From Pseudocercospora fijiensis CIRAD86 (taxonomy: Eukaryota; Ascomycota; Dothideomycetes; Mycosphaerellales; Mycosphaerellaceae), in contig NW_006921538.1 in NCBI RefSeq assembly GCF_000340215.1, positions 1,860,001 to 1,924,000 on the forward strand: a stretch of DNA of 64,000 nucleotides, given 5' to 3'. Positions 12,681-23,009 of this stretch are shown here, piece after piece. A program made the translations under genes and the position numbers. The notes under the pieces were generated by a model that was not told the DNA's origin, did no database searches, and saw nothing but the letters and a program-made list of their open reading frames with translations. Each line of letters begins with the position of its first letter. Position 1 is the stretch's first letter.

Positions 12681-13482
12681 AGAGCTAGCGGAGAAGCGTA
12701 AATTCGAGGAAGCGACAAGGATGCCGAGTCCCGCTAAGACCCCGGATTTAGTATAGTAGAGCGCTTGATTAGTAGGATTAAACGTTATAGCTGCTTCCTT
12801 CCGTATATTAATAACACCTTTACGACTTTTATAATACCTTTACGACTTTTATAATACCAATATAGCGAAATACGTCGATTGCGCGCATTTCTAGCAAATA
12901 GCGCTAACAAAAGTGTCTAATACGATAACGACGGCCGCCTTAGGCACTAAGAACCGCCTCCGAAACCCGAGAAGTCGCCAACACTAGCGATACTAGCACT
13001 ATACTCATTGCACCGCAGCTATTAGCACTATAATATGTACGGCAAGGATAGATACGTAGGGCGATAATATATATCGAGCGTAAGCACTCTTCGAGAAGCT
13101 ACGATAGCCCTCTTACGTTAACGCCCTCTATTGCTTAGACTCTCCTAGAACGATTATTCCGATAACTAGTTACTATACGAGGCAGAGAAGAACGAGTAGT
13201 AGCGTCCGGGGATCTAATTAACTAGCGGTACTAAGCGGCTATAGAAGTATATACTCCGAAGCATACTAGAATTACATATAGCCTATATACTACGCGCAAT
13301 ACGTAACAATTAACGCATTCTATCGCTAACTATAGTACGAGGTGTGTAGGAAGGGACTTGTTAAGCGAAACAATAATAGCTTATTCGCTAAAGCGACACT
13401 TATTAGTACCTAGACAATAATAGAGTGTAACCGCGCCCTTAGTATTAGAGACACCGCAGAAAAGGGTTGTCGAGCGCGTTGC

Positions 13483-13620
13483 AGTCGTATAGCAATGTTA
13501 ATACGCTTGCTAGAAGAGGGGGCGTACTACAGTCGAATAGTAGTCTTAATACGCTTACTAGAAGAGGAGGCGCACTGCAGTCGAATAGTAGTCTTAATAC
13601 GCAAAGGGCTGCAGTCGTGT
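13483..13620. repeat. 48-bp tandem repeat (about 2.8 copies)
   Basis: The unit is built on gtcgaatagtagtcttaata followed by cgcttactagaagaggagg. Copies differ mostly by transitions. The length is a multiple of 3, so it could add 16 residues per copy. Confidence 0.85.
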
Positions 13621-13777
13621 AGTAGTAAAGACTAAGCGCCTTCGGGCTTGAGTACACTAGAGGCCCTTACGTAACGACTAAGGTTATTATAACTAACAAT
13701 CCTAACGAAGGCGTTACGCCGACTTAACTAGATACGCGTATATTATCCTATAAAGAATCCGAACGTAGGAAGCCTGT

Positions 13778-13988
13778 AGCCGCTACTTAAGGTATACCTT
13801 ACTAAAGAGTTTTTACCGAGTTAGACCTATAGCAATACTACGAACCCATTAACCTACGAACTTATTAACCTACTTAGTAGGAGAGTCGCTATCGAGCCGC
13901 TACTTAAGGTATACCTTACTAAAGAGTTTTTACCGAGTTAGACCGTTAGCCGCATTATAGGTATACCTTACTAAAGAGTTTTTACCTC
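13778..13988. repeat. 50-bp repeat, three dispersed copies
   Basis: Copies lie at 13778-13827 and 13894-13944, with a partial third at 13955-13988. All contain ggtataccttactaaagag followed by tttttacc. Confidence 0.88.
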
Positions 13989-14570
13989 CGCTAATCTATC
14001 TAAGACCTCTATAGTTTGCACTAAGACTGCGATATTCTAACAACAACCTTAACTATACTCTTTTAGTTAAATGCGCAGTCGGCGCCCGCTAAAGCTATAG
14101 AAAACACCTACTCGCTAGGAGAGTCGCCTCGCAACGTCTTGCTTAGCAAAGCCTATCGGAAACCAAACCTCGAAGAGAAAGGACTAAACAAACTCTACCG
14201 ATCGAGGAACCTCAACTATTAGATAAGCGGCTCTATCGGTAGTAAGCCGTAGAACTAGTAAGGAATAGTGTTGATCGCTATAGAGCTACCTATATACGAT
14301 AAAGAGGTATCGACACTATTGTATACGCCGATAGCTAGTATATTGCTAGGGGTGTTAGTATGTTAGTATATATATATAGAAGAAGACGAAGAAGAAGAAG
14401 AAGAAGAAGAAGTTAAGGTTGGAAAGCGGGTGCCTATATACGCCTTACAGGTAAGGTCGGCCTCTACTAATAAGATTGCGCTATTTACGCTATAATAGCA
14501 AGTTAACAATAACGGCTATACATTACCGCACTCTTAAGGCAATAGCCGCCGACTACTAGGCGAGTGCCTA

Positions 14571-14832
14571 AGGCTATAGCAGCACTAGAGGCTATAGCAG
14601 CACTGGAGGCTATGCTAGCACTAGAGGCTATGCTAGCACTAGAGGCTATGCTAGTACTAGAGGCTATGCTAGTACTAGAGGCTATGCTAGCACTAGAGGC
14701 TATACTAGCACTAGAGGCTATACTAGCACTAGAGGCTATGCTAGCACTAGAGGCTATACTAGCACTAGAGGCTATACTAGCACTAGAGGCTATACTAGCA
14801 CTAGAGGCTATACTAGCACTAGAGGCTATACT
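14571..14832 (+). repeat. 18-bp coding minisatellite
   Basis: About 14 copies of gctatgctagcactagag. One frame is open and reads (ALEAML)n. Another frame gives R-L-C-stop-H-stop, which would be R-L-C-Q-H-Q before CAG-to-TAG changes. The frame linked to the E-rich tract upstream is the second, so the open frame may be an artefact. Confidence 0.9.
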
Positions 14833-15479
14833 AGCTATATACTTAAGATAATTTACGAGGAAGAGGATCGGTAGCGCAAATACGACCTAAACGTCTATAA
14901 TTCTAGAGTATTCTTCCTTCTATAGCGAGCTATTAATCTCTAAGTAGTCCCTTCCTTTCTCCTATATCCGATTAACGATTAACGCCTACCTAGAGAGCTA
15001 CCTATTATACGCCGACTAGCCTCTAATAGCCTACGCTTACGCCGGAGTACCCTGCCCCTAGTCTCTTCTATAGTACGAGATATAGTGCTTAGCAACTGCT
15101 TAGATCGCTAATAGTTAGCCTTAATCTAGGGATTAATACGAGGTATACTACGTCGACCTCCTAGAGTGCTAGAAGGACTACGCTTATCGCGATAGCTAGC
15201 ATCCTATATAACCGTGTTAGCGTTACCTCTAGCGCTACCTCTAGCGCTACTAGAAGAACCTATAGTAGATTGTCTATCTCTACGGCTACTACGAGCACCT
15301 TAACCTTAACCTTAACCTTAACTAGCTATAGGACGTACGTCTACCGCCTAGCTATTATAACTAAGGAGACGATCGGCCTATATACGACCGCACTAAGTAA
15401 GACTATTCCTTAGGGCATTGAGTTGCGCTTGTCGCTAGACATTAGTAAGCGGTAGCGCTATCGGCAATACAGATCTGCT

Positions 15480-17960
15480 CGCGGTAGCGGTGCCTTATAA
15501 CAAAGCATCTCGGGTAGCTTAGGCTTCTGCTTCTGCTATTGCGGCGGCGGTCTCTATAGCTTTCTTTCGGTCCTCTATACGCTTCTTCTTTATATCGATA
15601 TCCTCGCGCTACTACTTAAAGACCTCCGGACTAATACGCTTAAGTTTATTTAGTAACTTATATAATCTAAAAGGCCGCTATCCGTTATCGATAGAATCGT
15701 ACTACTCCTTAAACTCGGATGCCTTCTTCTCGATAAGGTCTTTATTAACGTTAATACCCTATGCGGTATTCTAATTGTCTGCTAAGTTAGTCGCGGTAAA
15801 GACATTAGTAATGCTGTATAGTATACGATTATTAATAATACGAGACGAAGGGAAGTCGAATATAGTTCTATCTTCCTAGCCTAGATACCGGTCGTTAACG
15901 ACTTTAGTAGAGGTCTACGCCTGCAGCATCTTAAACGCAATGCCTAGTCGGGTATTAGACTTTAGTGCTTTAAACTTCGGAGGTATCGCGGCTTCTAGAG
16001 ATAGATCGATATATACGAGGTTAAGTTCCGGGTTGCAGATATTATAGTAGGCCTCTTTATTAGGCGGGTCTTAGGTATATAGTGCCTTGCCCTTACCTAG
16101 ATACCGGAGGACGACTTTACGAGGACATATACTATACTGCTCTCGGTAGTAATCGTTCTAGACCTCGAACTAGATACGAGGGATCTTCTCTCGTATAGCG
16201 ATTTCCGATTTAGTCTAGTATATAGGATCCTCTTCCTTATCGTTACTATTAAACAGATTACCGACTTCTTGCGTACCGGCTATATTAGTATCCTCGCCCG
16301 GTAGCTTAGATTAGCGGAGTCTAGATAGGCGAAATAGCGTATACGAGTTACGACGAGCATAGCGAGTAACGTTAATCGCGGTATAGTTAGTTCCTAGGCG
16401 GATATTCTTTATACTATCGTCGATGTAGTACGGGAGGAAGATAAAGGCTAGACTACTAACGATCGCACGGCCGATACGACTAAGACGCTATATTACATCC
16501 TCGATATCGCGTATAATAGGGAACTTAACCTACGCGACAATCTCGATATCTAGAACATTTAAGCCGACGCTAAATGCTATAGTAGCGATTATAATACGAT
16601 GCTTCGAAGATTCTTCTAGATAGTCGGCTGTCTTATAGTACTAGTTATATCGACGCTTCTAGTTACGCTTAGCGACACTGCTAGTATAAAACGTAATAGT
16701 AGTATAAACGTTAATACCCTTGTTATCCTAGGTATATCGCTTCTTCGGATCTTAGCAATTAGCGGTAGTAGTAGTAAGCTAGTAGCGGATAACATTAGCT
16801 AGGTCCTAGATATACTTCCGACTATCGATAAACAATAGCGCCTTTTTAATCTTCTCGGGTATTGCCTCCTTAGTATTAGAATCGAAAGCACCCTTAATAG
16901 TAAAGTATAGATAGTCGTATAAGCTAAGCTAGTTCTTCGGAATAGTACGTAGTATATACGTAGTATCTAGACGGTCGACACTGCTACGGAGGATCTTTAT
17001 CTAATATAGCCTATTGCCTACTTCTCGGAAGCCGCTATACTTAAGCACAAACTCTTCGGTCTCTTCGGACATAGTAGCAGAGCAGCTAAGCTATACTATG
17101 TCGGTTCGGAGGAGCTTGCGCAGTGTATAGATTTAGGTATACTCCTTACGGAAGTCGCGCTACTTGTTTACTAAGTGCACCTTATCGATTACGACTAGAC
17201 CGATACGTACGCGGACCTTTAGATCTCGTAGAAGCTTACGAAACTCTAGACTAGTACCTGTCTCTAGACTTAGGATAATATAATAATATTTGCCGTCGAG
17301 GATATGCTTAAATAGATTTAGATCGACGCTTCTCGTCTCGGAGGTAATATTAACAGCATTTAATAAGACTTCTAGCTCCTTTGCGATGCTAGTAATACTA
17401 TCGGCTTGTTCCTCGCCGAGACGATTTAGCGGTATAAATTAGAGGGTTATTAGACCTAGGCGAAAGTTAGTACTAATAGCAATAGCAACTAAACTAGCAT
17501 TAAATAGCATACCTATTAACAACGTAAAGGACAGGAATGTTAGCGTCTTGCCTTCGCCTATCTTCGAGATCTGTAACAGATTATTACCGCTAAACACAAT
17601 AGCGTAGACTCTATTAATCTAGACAGGCCTCGGAGTGTATTCCTTCCCTAGATAAAGTAGCCTAAGAATCTTACGCAGACCTTCCGAGCAGATATCGCGG
17701 TATACTTCTACTACTTCTAAACAGGCTGCCGCATCGTATACTAGTCGGCGGATCTCTTCGAGGCTAAGCGGATTATTAGTATTATTAATCTAGCGGCATC
17801 TATCCTAGAAAAATGCTTTGTATTCGGACTTGTTCGCTAGCTACTAGATCTCTAGCAGATAGCTAAAATCTAGGCGCTCGCGACTTACTATAGCGCGACC
17901 TAGTAACTCGGTCGGATATTGCTATTATTAGCTATTAGTACGAACGCGTCGAGTAGTACG
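15480..17960 (-). pseudogene. RecQ-type (superfamily 2) DNA helicase, RIP-decayed
   Basis: A minus-strand frame of about 815 codons carries the SF2/RecQ motifs in order. Motif I is KIGEGKTLTF (P-loop GEGKT at 17544-17558). Motif II at 17175-17192 reads VIDKVH where DEVH/DEAH is expected, a Glu-to-Lys change. Motif III is CSATM (17070-17084). IIIATIAFSVGLN is the motif V region, and RLSRIGRAI (16461-16493) is motif VI. The N-terminal part has ELLGRAIVSRERLDF and SLEEIRRLVYDAAA. Internal stops are TAA/TAG. RecQ enzymes are ATP-driven 3'-5' DNA helicases, and fungal subtelomeres often carry related telomere-linked helicase genes. Here it lies near the right end of the candidate TIR element. The start codon is not resolved. 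Confidence 0.85.
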
Positions 17961-18971
17961 CTTCTAGTTCTTGTCTCGCTTCTTTTACGTATTTACGGCA
18001 TTCTGCTGCTTCCTACTAAGCTTCTTAAGCGGCATACTAGGCTAGATCGAGTCGAGTATAGCGGCGCGGCGAGATTAGAGATTAGAGATAGCGAAGAGGC
18101 GGCGGCAGCGGCAAGGTTATAGAAGTGCAATACACTAGAAGCAGTAGTAGTAGCAGTAGCAGCAATAACTAAACGGCTATACGAATAGTGTCGAGTGTCG
18201 AAAGCGCGAGTCCTTAACGTTAGCGCGCACTTTAGAAGTTAATGTTTAGTAACGAAGTTTGCTACGCCGGCGGTAGTAAGGTCGACTTTCAAATACTATA
18301 GATTAACCTAGAAACGGCTAGCGGACCGACTCCCGGCTTTTACGAGACAAACGCGCGTATACTAAGTGAATTGGTATATAGGAAGGGTAAAAAGCAAACG
18401 GAGAGGGCTATAAAGGCTATTAGCCCTAGGTAGTAAAACGGAGGTAACGCATTAACAATATAGACATTCTAAATACGGGAGATTATAGCGGTAGTGTTTC
18501 TTAGGCTCCGCGTGCCCTTTATAGCTTGTTAGATGCTTCGTTTGTATATATGTAGTATAAGGTAGGGTAGAACAAACAGAGCGTACGCAAGGTTGTCTTA
18601 GTATACTAAGAATTAAGCACGTATTTCGCATTTTAGTATATACTTTATATAGACAATTTAATAGATCGTATTATTACGTAGGACCCTTTTTCTAGGTTAG
18701 TCGATATCTAGCGTAGAACTAGTGCACTATATGCGATTGTTCAATTCTAATACGGCAGGTTATATAAGGGCCGAACGGGTTAGTCTTAGGCGCTTCGCTA
18801 TAGGCTTAGCATAGACCGCTAAACTAGATATATCCTAGTATACTTAGCGGAGAGATAATGCAAGAACATACAGAGGGTAGAAGGTAGAAGGTATATAGGT
18901 ATAGAAGGTAGAAGGTACTATATTTAGGTAGTAGAAGGTCCCTACAAGCCTACAAAGCGGGGCGCCTGAAT
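17961..18971. other. Right-hand non-coding part of the TIR element
   Basis: I find no convincing gene upstream of the helicase. The stretch is GC-variable with moderate RIP. A short gtagaaggt repeat occurs at 18878-18938, followed by the subterminal motif at 18941-18952. A helicase promoter would lie in this interval, but I see no clear element. Confidence 0.45.
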
Positions 18972-18981
18972 GGAGGTAGGC

Positions 18982-19720
18982 AAATGCTACCTTACAATGC
19001 TGCTTAGATTTTATATCCCCTAAAACTCTTAATTATCTTCTAGGTTCTTTTCACCTTGATCTTCCTTAGCCGTTTCGCACTTAGATTGTTTACATAGCTG
19101 ATTTTATCGGCGTTTAAACAATACTTGACAAGGTATGTAAATTCGGACGCAGGTTTCATCTTTACTATTAACTGACTTAGTAAACGCGCAGCTTCGGAAT
19201 CTTCTATTAGGTGATCCTTCCCGTTTTGCTACTAATTCTCGAAATTTCAACGATCGCGGCGCACTATATCTCAAAGCTTAATGCCGAGATTTACCTATAA
19301 ACGTAGCTGTACAGTGTATGTATGTTACATTTGCGCATATCCTTGCATTGCGAGAAGGCAATAGAAGAATTCTACCTCTGTAGATTTGGAGCCTTATTTG
19401 CTAGGAGGATTGGAACTAGGCGACAGCCGTAATAGTACTGTAAGTGAGACATATGTAGCAAGCGAAGACGCCTTGACTGATTATAAATTAGAGCTCTGTT
19501 CTATAGCAGGCTGCTGCTTGCTTTATATCTGATTAATCGCAAGCAGAAGTTAATGCAATCGGGTCTAGAGCCTTCTGAAATAGGACCACTACTCCCTCAA
19601 TTTAAAGCCTAGATCACCGTGCCGTAAGAGAGGGAGTAGTAAGCGCAAAGTTGATCGAAGTCTAAGCTAGGTACCAAAATTCGAACCAAGCGAGCAAGCG
19701 AGAGATTACATCTTGTTATA
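18982..19720. other. Island of near-normal composition, no gene recognised
   Basis: CA and TG dinucleotides occur at ordinary frequency here, unlike the sequence on both sides. I see no long frame on either strand. A perfect 11-bp inverted repeat, ACTACTCCCTC (19588-19598) and GAGGGAGTAGT (19630-19640), forms a 53-bp fold-back. The island may be single-copy DNA spared by RIP, or a recent arrival. Confidence 0.6.
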
Positions 19721-19734
19721 GCACGCGGCTCGAC

Positions 19735-20950
19735 TCCTAGAAACGGAGGAAACTAAGCTACTCGAGGAGATATCTATTAGAGCTATAGGAGTAATTCTTC
19801 GCGAAGCACCGGGTAGCTTCGATGAGGTTGCTAGGCCGTCTAGAACCCGCGTTACAGACTTCAGCTTTCAATTAACCCTAACGTTAACCGTTGCTAAGAC
19901 GAGGAGCACAGTATTACGCAATCTCGCTAGAGCGCTAGGACTTTCTTCCCTTCTACAGTCTATATCAAACATCTAGACTCTTTGTCGGGCGTAGCAATTA
20001 AGGTAAGTCTAAGTGTTCCTTAAATTAGAGTAATACGCTAACTTCCCTTATAGGGAGAGGATAGCAACTCCTTATTCTACTCCGCTTTCTACGACTTCGA
20101 TGCCCGCGCGGTAATTAGCGGCTAGTCGAGTGTTCGCAATTCTAGAGTTATTAGAGGAGATACTTTTAGGTTTGACGAGGGAATTCTATCTAGGACTAAG
20201 GGCCGTATAGAACAGATAGGATAGCTATTACCGCGGCATGGCGCTCTTCCTACTTTAGAGGATTAGTAAGACTTTTCAAGCTACGATTTAGGGCTCTACT
20301 AAGCTTAAGAGCTAGATGTATCTTAGACCGCGAGACGAGAGCTCCTTCTTAACCTAGTCTAGCGACTACACACCTCTGCTTTATTTCTGCCGCCGCCTAG
20401 AGTAAGGGGAAGGGCGGCGCGCTTGGTTTTAGTCCTTGCTAGCTATATTGATCCCGGACGACTCTCTCGACGTTCCTTTTAGAGACGACGTTCCCGGAAT
20501 TCCGCTAGACTTGTGTTATAACCAAGCTTAGGGTAGCAGTCTTATATAGGACTTAGAATTAGCTTTTAGCAGCGAGGGATAGGAGAGAGCAGAGGCGTTA
20601 TAGAGGGACATTAAGATTTCGAACTCGACGGAAGCAAAACCCGTCCGACTCTCGATCGGCGCCCGGATCAACCCGTCTAGAAAACTAGTAAGCGCTATGT
20701 AGCTCCTTGATAGTAACACTACTTTCTCTCGGGTATTTAAGCTTGTCTATAGCTTCGTTAAGGTAGTTGATTAGAAGAGTATAGAATAGCAAGATCTAGA
20801 GACGGCTTTCGAAAAGGACATTATAGCTTCGATAAATACCAAGCTAGGCACTACTACTTTGTAAGGTTATTTAATAGCACCCTCGCTGTCGAACGAGGTA
20901 CGTATTATATATATCTAATAGTACTAGTAGCCGGAACTACTGCAACCTCT
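19735..20950 (+). pseudogene. F-box-type protein gene remnant with an intron
   Basis: An open segment (19738 to about 19970) ends at a spliceosomal intron (20003-20053). The next exon reads from ATG at 20100 (MPAR-stop-LAASRVFAI). It continues as ELLEEILLGL, then RISKTFQATI and GSTKLKS, the leucine-rich pattern of fungal F-box domains (SCF ubiquitin-ligase substrate adaptors). About 30 extra residues separate the two halves of the box. A long tail follows (PGIPLDLCYNQA, ISNSTEAKPVRLSIGARINP) to about 20930, where homology to the neighbouring Gypsy element takes over. All stops are TAA or TAG except one TGA-less run, so RIP decay is likely. The upstream exon may be UTR or part of another gene. 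The F-box call is by eye. Confidence 0.5.
20003..20053 (+). other. Spliceosomal intron (51 bp)
   Basis: The donor is GTAAGT, the branch-like GCTAAC lies 11 bases before the acceptor TATAG. Splicing joins the upstream open segment to the exon that leads into the F-box-type reading frame. Confidence 0.7.
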
Positions 20951-21139
20951 TCTATAGTACTATCGCTATATAGACTATTACTATAGATAGCAATGTCCTT
21001 AATCGAGTTATTATAGCTCTACCCGATCTACGTCCTTTCTTTTAACGTATACTAGAAGAACGACAACTCCGCTATAGTATTTGTTGCCGCCGCGGGGTCC
21101 GGAAGTCCGCTTATCCTACGCTTGCTTTATAGCAAAGTC
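20951..21139. other. Junction between F-box remnant and truncated Gypsy element 2
   Basis: Neither the F-box frame nor the Gypsy frame can be followed with confidence here. No integrase and no second LTR of element 2 are visible beyond this point, so the element is truncated or recombined at this junction. Confidence 0.5.
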
Positions 21140-21249
21140 TATAGTAATCTTATACTATAGGGTTAGAAACAATAAATTAATATACTAAGTCTCGCTATTA
21201 TAATTAGGTCGCCTCGATAGGCTATTAGTAGGGTTACTTACGCCTAGCC
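21140..21249 (-). pseudogene. Gypsy element 2: RNase H end and linker, left of the nested insertion
   Basis: Minus-strand reading gives YRLGVSNPTNSLSRRPNYN, the linker that follows RNase H in Gypsy pol (usual form YRPGxxNxADALSRRPxY). It continues exactly in frame from FDFNIL at 29725 if 21255-29719 and one GATAT copy are removed. This shows that the two pieces are one element split by the chromovirus. Confidence 0.88.
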
Positions 21250-21254
21250 GATAT

Positions 21255-21473
21255 TATAAGGGAATACCCTTCTATACCGCCGAGACCCTTACTAGGCACC
21301 TATAAGGTACCCTAGAGGTACCTCGCCGGTAACCCCGAGTTACCTAACTCTTAGTACTATAGAATAAGGCGCCTATTCCTACCTCGAGAATCGCTCGTTC
21401 CTTAGGCGATATCGTTAAATGCTAAGACTACTGTTTACTTGTGTTAATACTCCCTATATACTACTTCCTTATA
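21255..21473 (+). repeat. 5' LTR of the nested chromovirus
   Basis: 219 bp, matching 29501-29719 base for base except 11 transitions. By comparison this copy carries 6 of the mutated states (for example ggtacc where the other has ggcacc). Confidence 0.95.
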
Positions 21474-21649
21474 GAATATCGCCTCTAAATCCTCCTTAGG
21501 AGTATAGCTGTACTAAGCACGACCTCTAAGTAGTAGTACCTACGTCGTCGGCACCTACTAGGCCCCTTCGAAGTGCCCCTAAGCTACCCGAAAGCACCTC
21601 TAACTAGCGTACCTACTTCTAATATAGTACTACCTACTTATTAGTACTA

Positions 21650-22935
21650 TACCTCCTAAAGGAAGCGGTAGGGCCGCCGGCGGAACCGGTATATCGTTAT
21701 CTAAAGGGAAAGGTCCTAATATTAACCCTCTAGTAGAAGAACAAGTATTCCCTACCGGACCTAGAGACTAACTTTAGGACAATAACGAAGAAGATAACGA
21801 TACTACTCCGGACGATACTATAAGTACCTTAAAGGGACCTCGCAGCTCCCGTATAAGTAGCCGTGCGGAATCCGGTCCTAAGGAAGAGGATTAGGACCTA
21901 AACCCTTAGGCTAATATCTAGTAGACGGCAAAGAATAACATTAATCGAGTTTCTCGACTTATTAATACCCTCGATGCCTCGCTACTAGAGGAATTAGAAG
22001 GCTAAGCCTTCGACACTTACGTTTAGAAGCGTAAAACCCTTATAGATCTCCTTACCTCCTTTAAGAGTAAGATTACTATTAAAAGGAAGAGAGTAGAGAC
22101 CGTCGACGAGATCGCAAATCCCGCCGGCGCCTCGCAGGTACCTCTAGGGCCTCTAAGAGACCCCTTAATTAAGCTCTTTAAGAAAGATCCTCCCGAGCTT
22201 CTTACTATAAACAACTAAGCTTTTCTTAAGTAGGCCTAAGTATACGAGGCCCGCTTCTTCTATATAAATTGCACCGATCGAGACGGTACTAGACGCACTC
22301 TATAGGCGACTAGTAGGGTTAAACTAGTAGAGATTACTACTACCGTTAAACGGCGTATCTAATCGTATATAGATAACTATACTAAGTTTAGATAGTCCGA
22401 GTATAAAGAACTTATTAAAGACACTATTAGGCCTCCGGCTATATAGCGAGCCGAGAATGCTATATCCTACTAGGGTGCTATATGCTACGCTAATTAACTA
22501 GTAATAAAGTTCTACGCCTATATAAAGAAGGTCGAAAGCTAAATCGAGTATAGTTTTCCTAAAGATAGATCGTATAAAACTATACGTATCGACTTCTATT
22601 ACACTAAGCTTCTAAAGGATATCTAAGCGGAGATTATCCGCATTAATAAGCTGATTTCGTTTTAGACCGTTAATAATCTCTTTAACGAAGTATACTGCAT
22701 CGAAGACTCGGAGTCTATAAAGAAGAAAGATGCCGCTAAGAGTGCTCGTAATTCCGGCGGGTCTTCTAAGCAAGTATCTAGTTCTAGAACCGATACCCCT
22801 CCTAGTACCTTATAGGCACCTCTAAGGGGCCCTAGGGGTAGAGGTAGCGGTCGGGGTTAGTTTAGAAACCGTAGCCGAGGCTAAGCCTAGGGCGGATTAG
22901 TAAACCTAACCTCTAATTCCTCCGCCGGAGATAGC
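21650..22935 (+). pseudogene. Nested chromovirus: gag
   Basis: The plus-strand frame after the 5' LTR and leader starts near GSGRAAGGTGISLSKG. It passes RLINTLDASLLEELEG and a central helical region (YTKFR, KFYAYIKKVES, DRSYKTIRIDFYYTKLLKD). It ends in a basic Gly/Arg-rich tail (LRGPRGRGSGRG), which may bind nucleic acid in place of a zinc knuckle; I see no CCHC box. The frame is broken by TAA/TAG. The gag role follows from position and texture, not from a strong domain match. Confidence 0.6.
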
Positions 22936-23009
22936 TAAGCCTCTACCGGTTCGGAAAATACGAAGCCCTAGTCGCTTCCCTTTCCTTACTACGACTAGGG
23001 CCTAATACT

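Larger units (their letters stand above)
12700..15460 (+). pseudogene. Unrecognised decayed coding region rich in tandem repeats, inside the TIR element
   Basis: Plus-strand coding texture appears in pieces, for example ALYCLDSPRTIIPITSYY and YAQYVTINAFYR near 13110-13330, then a frame rich in TAA/TAG. It holds a 48-bp repeat (13483-13620), a 50-bp repeat (13778-13988), an E-rich tract from GAA/AGA triplets (14385-14412) and an 18-bp repeat (14571-14832). After the repeats come segments such as YEVYYVDLLEC (about 15135) and a (CCTTAA)4 run at 15299. I recognise no family. It could be one long gene or several fragments. Its 3' end faces the helicase gene, so the two are convergent. Confidence 0.4.
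7849..18985. mobile_element. Candidate 11.1 kb TIR DNA transposon (AAAT target duplication)
   Basis: The left end gcctacctcc (7853-7862) is repeated as its perfect reverse complement ggaggtaggc at 18972-18981. The match extends imperfectly inward (16 of 19 bases including the preceding T). AAAT stands immediately outside on both sides (7849-7852 and 18982-18985), as a 4-bp target duplication would. A subterminal 12-mer, TAGGCTTGTAGG, occurs at 7866-7877, inverted at 7987-7998, and inverted at 18941-18952 near the other end. Sequence just outside both ends is much less RIP-mutated than the interior. Inside lie a DUF6589-like gene, an unclassified gene and a RecQ-type helicase pseudogene. The short TIR and TSD could be chance, so this is an inference, but four signals agree. 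Confidence 0.55.

Noticed and set aside
15299..15326. (CCTTAA)4 as a telomere-like repeat
   Set aside because: The fungal telomere unit is CCCTAA/TTAGGG. This unit differs, is only four copies long and lies inside a decayed gene.
20528..20719. Minus-strand open frame of 63 codons
   Set aside because: Antisense to the F-box-type frame; no domain and no support beyond being open.
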